From: Klebsormidium nitens
Lineage: Eukaryota; Streptophyta; Klebsormidiophyceae; Klebsormidiales; Klebsormidiaceae
Length of the DNA stretch: 64,000 nucleotides
Reading direction: 5' to 3'
Assembly: GCA_000708835.1 (NCBI GenBank)
Contig: DF237077.1
Coordinates: 1-64,000 of the forward strand
Numbering within the stretch: position 1 is the first letter of the stretch; each line of letters opens with the position of its first letter. The position numbers and the translations under genes were made by a program. The notes beneath the pieces are model-generated. The model saw only the letters and a program-made list of their open reading frames with translations. It searched no databases and was not told the origin of the DNA. This document shows positions 25,401-35,560 of this stretch, one piece after another.

Positions 25401-26874
25401 ATCGTCCCCACGAGAAACAGGTAGCTCTTAAGAACCACTTTTAGGTCCAGGTCCGGGAAGTATTTGAGTAGACACCAGAACCCAAACAGCACCGCCGATG
25501 AGAAGAACGGTACCGCAAAGCTGTTTTTTAACGTCATCTTGCTCGGGAGCTGGCCCTTCAGACTGCAGGCAGGGGAGAAAGCAGGGCAGGGTGAGCGCTT
25601 TCTTGCAGTTCTATGCCTGCGGTTCCACAGATCTGACATAGCTGATTGTAGATCTTATGTGACTAAGATCAAAGTAATTGCAGATTACGAATACGACAGT
25701 GAATGACCACAGCGGACACGCTTGTGAAACACTGCATTCCTCGTGCCTCCCCACATGATTTCAATGGGAGTTGTTTGGCCCACCTTCTGTGGCTGCCAAC
25801 ATAGATGGTCAGCGATGCGATGATGGTCATGTAGAGCTGCCCGGAGAACTCAAACTTGGGGGCCACTGGCACCAGTGCGGTGGCCAGGCAAAGGGACACG
25901 AATGCAATCTGCAATAGAAAGGAGGTATTGGGATTTCCTTTGATCTTGACTTTACGGCCCTCACTTTTCCCTTTGGTTGCATGAGAAACAATTTGTCGGG
26001 TATAACCACAATCATTCGAAAAGCGTTCGATAGGTGGTAAACCATTCTAAGGAGGGGCTCTACTTGCAACAGGCAAGGGGAACACGCATGTGGAGCCCAG
26101 TCACATGGCATTCTGTTGATGAATCAAGAGCTTGGAAGCAGACAGGAAACTCGCTTCTAAACCCTAATACCCCCAAAGCTAGACATGGTTACTGAAGTAA
26201 GTTATGGGGATTCTGATTGAAACACGCATTTGTGGCACTATTCTGCAACCTGGCAGACTGCAGCAAAAAGTCAGAACCTTTTTAGCAAAAGTAGGAGGTT
26301 CAACTTGGGGGGGAGAAACGGCTGTTACCTGAAAAGCGCTTCCTTCCAGCCATCCCTCAGTTATAATCTTCTCCTTCTCCTTGCCCTGCTCGCTCAATGC
26401 ACTGCCCTCTGATGAGGCTACCTCGTCTACCCCCTCACCTAATGCACAACACTTGAAGGCACGTGAAGCTCGCTTATTTACATTGTCGCCAGCACTGACA
26501 AGAAAACCCTGCTTTAACTGCACGAACGACCTATTTTGTGAAGACCGGAGCAACGCCGTACCAACCTCGCAATCATCCCGTGACGCTGAAAGAATGTGGC
26601 TGCCAATAGGCAAGGTTCTATTTATGTACACACCTTTACCAGCCGGTGGACCAAAGTACGTACTTGCACCATGCAAGGACCTCAACCTGCTACAATCTGC
26701 TTGCATGTTAAGCACTGACGGATTTCGAAGATGCAGAGAGGCGCATGCTGTAGAAGATCTCTCCAGCCCGCTTGCAGGGCTAAAGCGCTGACCGAACCTG
26801 GGGGTCTTGTTGATGGACCCATCAAGCAGACTTCCAACACTAGGAAGGACACATGCTGAAATGCTGGCCTGCAT
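22450..26874 (-). CDS. Signal peptide peptidase-like intramembrane aspartyl protease with N-terminal extension
   Basis: Seven exons close in phase on the minus strand: 26329-26874, 25784-25908, 25327-25562, 24695-24887, 24251-24350, 22964-23270, 22450-22643, giving 566 aa. The membrane core carries the three hallmarks of presenilin/SPP GxGD proteases: YD in LLCYDVFWVF (Asp at about 382), GLGD at 432-435, and QPAL at 512-515. At least seven hydrophobic segments can be traced from SAFQIAFVSLCLATALV onward, including VGTIAVGSNVG, DFLAAAIGIVISVI and AQPALLYLVPAVL. The first exon encodes about 182 residues before the first membrane segment, rich in Ser/Ala/Arg and poor in acids for its first 90 residues. 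This resembles an organelle, probably plastid, presequence followed by a charged linker. Ordinary SPP begins almost directly with its first helix. The family cleaves type II membrane peptides within the bilayer. SPVIGDNVMVTVATS-like residues after YD are closer to the plant SPP/SPPL group than to presenilin. Localisation is inferred only. Confidence 0.9.
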
Positions 26875-27502
26875 TTTAGCCTCAAAAACGGGTGCCTGCC
26901 AATACTTTTTTGGAGTATGCAGGGGGGCGATCAGTTGCTGCTGCTTGAAAACGTAGCGTGGTGGAAAGCAGGAGAAGATGGGGAGGACAAAACGAGATAA
27001 GCTCTGGCTGGGCGCACTTCACTAGAATGCTGGAAAAAGCACAGAACTTCTCAGCACTTCATCTCTGTGCCCCTGGGCCTAGCTGTGCTCTGGATTTTGA
27101 GTAGACCTGTTGGCCTGAATCTCAGTTCAGTCGGCGGACACCTGCGGACGATCCATCGCCGCAAAAGTGGTCATCTGGACGCTGACTGAGGTCCAAATGG
27201 GCACTCCCCCGCAACGAGAGCCGTCCGATGGATTGCATTGTGCAGCCTCGAGGCAGCTGCCGTACTCTGACACAGCAGGGCCCAAGACTCAAGAGAGATG
27301 TTCCATTCTTTTCTGAATGCCAGCTCAAGAGTAACCCTGCACTGGCAGCTCGCTGGCACGGTGGTCCCTTCATTCTTCTGCTTGCAGCAGCACTCTAAGA
27401 TCTGGGCATTCTTTCATTCACCCAGCGCAAAGGATGCCATTCCACCACTAGGCATAAGCCGCTTATCGAAGGCCTGGGCCGGAGTTAGAGCTCAGGAGCT
27501 CG
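26875..27502. other. Divergent promoter region (protease / OTU fusion)
   Basis: About 630 bases separate the start codons of two head-to-head genes. No TATA box is obvious on either side and no other gene is seen. It likely carries both promoters and 5' leaders. Confidence 0.5.
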
Positions 27503-30500
27503 ATGGCTTGCTGCAGCTGCTTTGGTCCCGGCACTCCCAGCAGCTTTCCCCCCAGCGGCAAGAAGTACAGCCGCGAGCTGCAGAGCTTCTCTGAGCTGAT
27601 CTACGATGCGGGCGGCAGAGAGGAGGGGCGCCTGGGGGGGTATGGCTCCACCACTGGCCTCCTGCGTAGGAGGAGTGGCCCAGATGGGAGGAACGGGGGG
27701 ACGGTTGAGCGGCACGCGTCCGCTGTGGATGACCTGCAAGACACGCTGAGGGTGAGTTTTGTTGCAGGATAAATGGAGATTAGGGTTTGGAGGAGCGACC
27801 CCCTTGCCATAACAAACAATGAGGCGCTTTAGGCACAAGGGCTGTCTACTACAGAGCGAAAGCTGCCAGGGGTTTGAGAAATTAGCCATGCCCTACCTTT
27901 TAATATCAGTTCAAGAACCAACTTTGAAGCTGAAACTGTAGTTGCGCTTACACTTTACTGGTGCCCATTTGTTAAGGCCGCAGACTTTGTCTGTCTGCTG
28001 ATTGGTCAAGCTCGCAGAAAGTTCTTGGATCCAATCCTCAGGCCACTGGACCTCAGAGCTTGCCCTCCTGAAGCTGTCTCAAGTGACATTTGTCTGCCAA
28101 CATGCTCTGACCCCAACTCTTCGGTGAGATGAGAGGACAGGCTCCACAGCATTGCATCAAACACCATTGGCACTGCACTGAAGCAGTTAAAGAGCACTCA
28201 AGGCACAGCCCGCAAGCGCTCAACCTCTCTTTTCAAGCTGCAGTTGAGCAATAGTCAGCCGACTTCTTAACAAAAGAATTCTCAGAACTTTTAAAAGATT
28301 TGAAACAAAGCCTCATCACCACATCAACGGCAGGGTAAACACCAATCCTTTGTTTCACAGGACATGAGCTATCATGAACGTGACAAGCTCCTGAGGACAG
28401 ACCTCCTTCTCTTAGCCCCGGTCGTGCGGGAGCTCTTCCCCTACCTCCCCGAAACTCACTACACATACGTGCTGCCGTACGCTGATGATCTGGATGAAAG
28501 GGCGTCCGACTACCTGGCCAGTGTCCTGGAGAGCATGCGGATTGACCTGGTGAGACCACGGTCAGCTTGGGCAGACAGCATCCATGAAAATAGTTTTACG
28601 ATTGTCCAGTTCCAAAGTGGTCGTTCCTGACTTTTTGTTGTGATATCGAGACGAGGAATTTGCAGGCTGGCGGTCCCGGCTTCCAGTCGTAATAGCAAGA
28701 TGAAGGACTAGGACGAAAGCGTGGGCTTTTCACAAACTACGGGTTCAACCGTCACCTAAACCGGGCGGTACGATCGGTTTCTGGCTTCTTTCCCTTTGTT
28801 GCTTTATTCTTCCACGTTATCGACACGGCGAAGAAGCTACTCTTTGCTGCAGGGTGCAACGGTGGTCCCGCTGCATACCACGGGCGACGGCAACTGTTTG
28901 CTGCACGCCGCCAGCCGTGGCATCTGGGGAGTGGAGCTGTTCTCGGACCTGCTGCGCCACAAGGTGTGCGAGGAACTGCAGGACCACCACGAATGGTAAG
29001 AACAGCTGGCGTTGTGGTCCTTGCTGCTAGAATGACCCACAAATGCTAGCCATAGGTCTTCCTTTTTTGGCTTAATATCATGTGATAAGCGCTGTCAAAG
29101 ATTTCATAGATACTGAAGCCAGTTGCAGGTATCGATATCTACACAAGACTTCTTGTTAGATCTAACACAACGTCAAAATAGCATTGATGTACTCTGCCTT
29201 GGATAGTCCGTCTGCCCAGTACGCTCTTCTGATGCACCAGAGCGACCCTTTTCATTTTCAACTGCTGTGCATCGCTTGCAGGTACGAGTCCAAGCTTTCC
29301 CGAGCAGAGGTTGCGGAGGCGCTGGAGCAAGTCCGTCAGCCGTACCGCTTTCTGTCCAATCTGCACATTGTGGCGCTGGCACACGTCATCCGGCGGCCCG
29401 TCATCTTATATGCGTCCCACCGCGACGTGCTCGACTTTGGTTGCGGTTACTATGGCATGGCCGGCATGTTTGGGCCGACCCGCTTCGACGTCGATAGCTG
29501 GTACCCGCGACCGCTCGCCGTTGCGTGGTCCAGGTGAGGATTTAATACCCCTTTCAGATTGGAAAGACGCTTTTTGGTCAATCAGATCATTGAAGGGCTT
29601 CTCGAAGCGGAGTTCAAAATAGCTTCAAACGAATGGAAGTCAAAGAAGGGCAGAAACTTCTTGCAAACTGGGTTGAGCCCAGCTCAGCAGCGGCTCTTCT
29701 TGAGTACCTTTTCGTTGTTCTAGGAGTGACTTGCACCCGTTCATGATTCGTTTCCAAAGTTCGAACATGCTGTTGAGCAACGTTTTCCATCAAGGTAATT
29801 TGCGGAACCCCTGAGGGGTGGCCTTCTCAATGTCGAATCTGTGCCCGATGTCTACCCTGAAAGGGAGGAGCTCCGTTTGCATGTTCATCTGCGCTCTCTG
29901 CCATACCGCTCATCCCATCCGTCAGTCCCTCACCACTTCTCCTCAGCTGCAGGGCAGTCACAGAGATGCAATCGAACCCACACTTTGAAAGGCTCCAGAA
30001 CCCGCAACCCAAAAAGTCCCCATTACTCTTCCCAGCTACAACGCATTAATATACAACTTAGCAACTGCCCGCATGCTTTTTTCCTTAGCGACGCTTCATT
30101 TCCCTCTGTGAAAGTCTCACCAGTCCTCCGCAGATGCAACTTGATCCCTCAGGAATGCGACTGAGCTCACTTAATACCTCCAAAACTCGCAGTCCCATAA
30201 CATTCCCCGTTTTGTTTCCCTGCCAGGAGACAGATCTACAAAACCAAAAAATCCCTCTTTTTATTCCAGTCACGAGCACAACCACTTCGTGCCGTTGGTG
30301 TGGAGCGCCAGCCAGGCCCCCGTGGAGTGGCCCGTCCAGGACGAGGGCCCGCGCGCCCCGCGCATGACGCGCACGAAGTCATTCGACATGCACGACCCGT
30401 TTGCGGTGCCGCCGGAGCACCGCGCGCTGCTGTGGGCGCGCGCCAGGGGGGTGCCGGTGCCGCGGCCCGTCTTTGTGCAGAGGCTGGTAGAACAGGTAAG

Positions 30501-33500
30501 CAGACATGTGCAGGAAGAAGTGGGTGATGGAAGCGTGTGTGTGAGCAAAGTGCACGAGCTCTTCTTGTCAGGCGGAGACGGCTTGCAATTGAACAGTTTC
30601 AACGCTTCGTGACTTTAAAAACCTCTGCTTTGGAGACCTTGCTCTGCTTAGGAGACCTTGCCAAAAGGATTCTGTGTTATTGTTTTGACGGCAAAGGTCT
30701 TGCGAATGGTCTTTACTCGTGCTCATTACAAGCTCCTTCTTGCCCTGCGGTCTGCCCCAAATGCATTGAGACCACTGTAGTGACAGCGATCGGTGGAGCC
30801 TGATTGCGCTTCATACGACCAGGCTCAGTAAGTTGAAGATTTGAAGATTGCCCTTACCGTTGGGGAGCCGCTGTCGCTTTCGAACGTCAGGAGGCGCCTG
30901 ACCGCGCCGCCCCGCTCGTCGTGTGCAGATCCGGCAACAGGTGGTGCAGCTGCAGGGCCACATGCTCGCGCGCATGCTCGACTCGGGGGCCTTGGACCAA
31001 AACCACCACGAAGAGGGCAACCAGGACTGGGCGTCAGCTCCGCTGCAGCCCCCCCCGGCTTCTTCGATCGCCCTTTCTTTCGCCCCCTACGAAGCCCAAA
31101 ACCCCTCCCATGCAAACGGGCGCAGTCATGCCTTTGAGTACGAGAAAAGTCAACAGAACGGGGACGTTTTCGAGGCCCCCGCGCCCCCTCCCTTCCAACC
31201 GGCGTTCTTCGCAAACCCCCTCCACGCCCCTGCCGAGCAAGGCGCCGCGGCGAGCCCGTTCGACCCGTTTGACCCCGCGGTTGGTGCGACTAACCCGTTT
31301 CTTAACCAGCTGCCCCGCTCAGGCACGTCGTATAGCGATTCCACCCCGGTATCCTGGCCCCCTCCGAAGCATGACACCGAAACGTACTCCACGGTACGGC
31401 ACAACAACCTCAGCAGCCACGTGGCTGCCTCCTCAGTCGAGGGCAGCATCTCTGTCGACCCGCACGTGTACCACAGCAAACCGCTCGGGAGGATTCAAAC
31501 CGGGTCCCAAGCGAGCGCGGCGCACCAAGAAACGGGGCCGGGGGGGAGTCCCCGACCGGCCAACCGGAGCCCCAGAACCCCAAAGCCGGGCTCGGTCCTT
31601 AACCCTCTGTCAGAACTTAACCCTCTAGCCGCTCTTAATGGCTCCACACAAATTGACCACAATTCCGCAAGCCCAACCATTCGTACGCCGAAATCGGACA
31701 CGGGGCTTGGTCTTGCATCCGGTGATGCTGTCCGAAACTCAAAGTCGCCGTCCGGAGAAGGGGCGAAACGGCGCGCTTCTGAAGGGCCCTTCGCGGATCC
31801 GGTGGTTAAGCGGACTGCCCGACGGTTGTCCGCCGAACCCCCCTCACATGACACAGCTCAGAGAAGGTGGAAAGTCGCTTCGCACACGATTCGGGGCGCC
31901 GTCCGGATGCGCCGGGCAGCTCTGGCGGTGAAAGTGGATCTGCCGGCGGGGCTCAAAGGGGGATCCCCCTGGTGGAAGCCCGGGGGAGACGAGGGAAGGC
32001 TAAAAGTTCGGGAAGGGGAGGACCCGATCCTGCGGGCGCAGGCCATCTCTCGTTCTCTCAGCACACGGACAAGGATCCCGTTGCAGTCACAAGCGTCCGG
32101 TGAGGGCGGTATTCCGGCGGATTCGGAAGGGAACGGAAGCGCTCTGGCGACCGTGCCGAAGCCAGGGGGCCAGCTTATGAAAAAAGTGTCGGGCGATGTG
32201 CTGGTGCACAGTGGGCAGTATTTGAAGGACGAGCGGGGGCGCGTGGTGTGGGTATCGCTGGCGAAGCAGATTACGCGGAAACTGGAAGGCGTCGCGGTGG
32301 CGGATGCTGCGCTGCAAATACTGGCCAAGGTGAGGCGCAACTGAAGCGGCTGCGAAGGTTGGTTGCACGAATCCCCAGGAGTCCTCAACTTCGTTGTATG
32401 TTTTATCGATTTGTTGGAGGCCGCTTGGGTCTGCTCCGTATCAAGTATAGCCGTGCGCAATGCTGAAAAGCGGGCCTGAACAGAGGCAAACGGATGTCTA
32501 GCTCTCCGCCACGTTGCTTCGTCTGCTCCTATTCTTGATGGGGCCCCGGAGTTCAAGTCTGTGATAACCGTCAACTGGAGCAAGTACCTTGTATCCTTGA
32601 TCTGTGATCTATCGCTCTTGAAACGCATGCCAAAGCCTGCGCTCAAGTCGCGCGAAGTTCTGGATGATCCTGAGCTGTTGTCCATGCTTAGTTACGTTGT
32701 CGGAGGCCTTTTTCTTTTCATGAAGCTTTTGATTGCTGCCAGTCCGATGCACAGAAACCCGTGCATTTGTGTGACAGTCTCTCATTTATGCAACATATGC
32801 ATGGCAATCTCTAACCTTCTCCTCTCCTCCATCCAGCCTTGCCCCATGCACCACTACGCGGCAGCGGCATCGCGGCAGCCCGAGATTGCGATGCTCGCCG
32901 CCACAATGGTGCGGCTCGCGGCAGAATACCGGCTGCTCACGGCGAAACCGCTCCCAGGCATCCGAGTCTCTCTGCCAAACGTAAGCTTCCTCTTTCGCTT
33001 GACACGTCTTCGCTCTGGTTGTCATAACGCCTCATCACCGCTACTTCCTTGAAGGCGTCCTGCGTGTCGAGAGATTCTCTAGTAACTTGGCTCGTTGAGT
33101 TCGTCCTCTTGCCTCGTCTGTACACCTTAGTCGGCGGTTTCGAAACCAGTGCTTAAACACGGGGCGAGTGAAAGAGCAGGTTTCAACCCTCAGAATGCAC
33201 TCGGTATGTTACAAATTCAAGAACTCAAGAGTCGAAAAGGTAATTGTTCATCCAGAGATTCTTCGATTCCAGATCACCACAGCGAAAGCCGAAATTGGCG
33301 GGTGGGTTGAGCAGCAAATCAGACACTCGAGGCGCTTCCACGGTCATGCAGGAGGACGACCTATTCGTCTGCCACGCTGTCCTAACCGGTCCCCAGGGCA
33401 CTCCCTGGGAGGGTCGCTTCTTCCCGGTCGAAATTCACGTGCCTCCCGAATATCCTCGGAGGCCCCCCGACAGTGTGCGCTTCTTGACCGAGATATTTCA

Positions 33501-34029
33501 CCCTAACGTCGATCAACATGGAGTCCCGTACCTAGACTTTGTAGCTTCACGGAGTGCGAAGCCGGGGTCGAGCCCGACCCGGGAAGAGCTGGTGAGTACA
33601 AGGAAGGGAGGGGCAAAAGAACTGGGAAAAGATGGGGAAAGCCGGAGCGGTGAGGTAGTGTCTGCGTCAGCTGGTGAAGAACTAGGAGGGGCGGAGAGCC
33701 GCACGGCCGACGAGATCGTTGTTGCCGCGGAACGGCTTCTGTCCGTTGCGAGTCTGAATGCGGAGTCCGAATCGGGGGATGCGTGCTCGGGAACTAGAGA
33801 GGGCGGCAGCGGTGCATATGACGGAAAAGGGCAGAGGGGACGGCAGTGGGATCCATACCAGGGGCTGAGCTTCGTCTTGAAGAGCGTACAACAATTGCTT
33901 TGGGATGTGGACCTAGAGAACGTAGTAAACAATGAGGCAGCGGCTTTGTTCCGCCAAGATAGAGCGGAGTGGGAGCGCCAAGCGAGGCGAGCTGCCCTCG
34001 CCAGTGGAATATGTCACAGTAACAGCTGA
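27503..34029 (+). CDS. OTU deubiquitinase fused to a catalytically dead E2 (UEV-like) domain
   Basis: Eight exons close in phase: 27503-27751, 28361-28549, 28853-28995, 29282-29533, 30270-30495, 30929-32329, 32837-32980, 33352-34029, giving 1093 aa. The N-terminus is Cys-rich (MACCSCFG), a possible palmitoylation site. The OTU domain (about 147-290) has GDGNC with catalytic Cys at about 161, followed by LLHAASRGIWG, NLHIVALAHVIRRPVILY and HNHFVPLVW with catalytic His at about 283. These blocks match the VCPIP1/A20/TRABID branch, with VCPIP1 closest by eye. Residues 354-820 come from one 1.4-kb exon and look disordered, with DPF and NPF motifs (464-477) of the type bound by endocytic adaptors. 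From about 840 an E2 fold follows: helix 1 (MVRLAAEYRLL...PGI), HAVLTGPQGTPWEG, PPEYPRRPP, HPN at 918-920. The position that should be the active Cys (G-x-I-C-L-D) reads GVPYLDF, Tyr at about 928. An 85-residue acidic insert separates this from WDPYQGLSFVLKSVQQLL and the final helices. Inferred role: a ubiquitin-chain editor whose E2 fold binds rather than conjugates ubiquitin. Confidence 0.88.
33592..33846 (+). other. Possible exitron inside the E2-like exon
   Basis: The last exon of the OTU-E2 fusion contains GTGAGT at 33592 and CAG ending at 33846, both exactly between codons. The stretch is 255 bases, 85 codons without a stop. Spliced out, it brings the E2 fold close to normal length, joining REEL to WDPYQGL. 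Against splicing, the region is purine-rich with no pyrimidine tract before the CAG. It may simply be a coding insert. Confidence 0.45.
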
Positions 34030-35560
34030 AAGCTTCTCTTGAACACGATTGCTTCCTTACTGTCAAAAAATCCGGATCTGGTGGCTAGCTAGGATTTAGG
34101 GGCTGCGATCCGTGCCTCGAGATGCGGAATCTGCTCAGCATAACTGCTTACTCGAGATAGGTACTGTACAAAACACAGTCCTATGGGATATACAATTTGA
34201 TCGACAAGGACTCCTTGAGATTGCATGATTGGTAGCCGGCGGCCTGCAATGATTGCTCGGTATTGTCTACAATTTGCATGATGCAGGTACCTTAACCACT
34301 GCAAAGCAAACAGCGTCTGACCCACGCGTGCGCATCCTGACATATACCTAATTTGGCACGAGGTCCACAGCAATCATTCGGCACAGTTAGTCAGTGCCGA
34401 TTGCTGTGGGCCCATGCAACCGAACAGCTCGCAACGTGCCAAGTCGAAGTGCATGGTGGCGGCTTGGTTACACATGTACATATTGGCTTGCCTCTTTACT
34501 CTTAGTAAAAAGAGGTTTATCCGGTATTGAGTTCCTGGATTGCGGTTCAGGCGACGCTGTACGACGTCGCGCTCTTGTTGCGGTGCGGGCCTGAGTGCTC
34601 ATAAAACGTACAGTGAAGGGGAAAATCTTGGCAAACCTTTGGGCACTTTGTTTTCGATCGCCATGCCCCGTGCGACTGCGTGGAAAGCATGTGCTTCGAA
34701 GTCGAACGCGCCCTAGCGCTGCCGCGCCCAAACCTCTGTATGTAACGCTGTAATGTTTGCGAACCTCATTTTTTTGCACCGAGAGCAGTGCACATGACAC
34801 TGCAATTATCTTACGAGCACTGACCATCGATAATGTATATTGAGCCCCGCATCAGCGTTATAAGAGGCAAGCCCCCACCGCCTCTTCGAGGCGAGCCAGT
34901 CATGTACGATAAGCTCAATGATGGCGCGTTTGCAAGTACAAGTGTGTGACTCGTGTACTTGCATGCCAGGTTTAACGCGTATGGTGGAGGCGCTGTCTAT
35001 AGGTACATGCGCACCATCATCGTCCGTGCAAGGGCCTGTTTACCCATCAAAAGCACTAAGCATGTTAGTGCATGCGACCCCATGTCGAGTAGATGCGCAG
35101 ACCGACTGCACAAAAACGTGCCAAAAGCAGATTTCTTGCACGGATCACACATCTGAGCGAGAGGTGAGGTTGCCCCGTATGTGTAACATTCCAACTACGC
35201 CCGCCCTCATTTGTTTTGGCACTGTAGACAGAGTCCAGCGCAGTCTACCTTCTACATTCAGAACGAAACGAAAGAGACATCAGGAAAAGTACAATTCTTC
35301 AGTCAGGTTGTACGAACTCAATCAGACCATAACAGCCTAGTATTCGACATCTACGACTCATGATCTCTCATCCTACCAGAAAGTGGCATTGCTTGACATC
35401 TCCGGCCACCTGTCTGCACTTGCCGTCACTTACGCACGGCCTGCTGGGCAGACAAGCAAACTTAGCCTGTGCGATTCTACCCGCACAAGACTTTGCTATT
35501 AAAACTCCTAGAAGGTCCGGGGGGGCTTGCAGAATACGCAAGCAGGACCTCAGTTCGGTT
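34030..35560. other. Gene-free region between convergent OTU fusion and RAE1 genes
   Basis: No exon-like frame was found. A compact hairpin lies at 34365-34410. The remainder is AT/GC-balanced sequence with short frames only and should include both 3' UTRs. Confidence 0.5.
34365..34410. repeat. Compact hairpin
   Basis: CCACAGCAAT...CGGCAC (34365-34384) faces GTGCCGATTGCTGTGGG (34394-34410). The stem is about 17 pairs with a two-base bulge and a nine-base loop. TGGCACG/CGTGCCA further out can extend it. It could be a small hairpin RNA or the relic of a palindromic element. Confidence 0.55.

Noticed and set aside
30613-30670. GGAGACCTTGC direct repeat in an OTU-fusion intron
   Set aside because: Two short copies only, not at the splice boundary; too small to count with the decoy-acceptor arrays.
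30921-31628. Second long open frame overlapping the big OTU-fusion exon
   Set aside because: It lies in another frame of the same exon; only the frame open to 32329 joins the flanking exons in phase.
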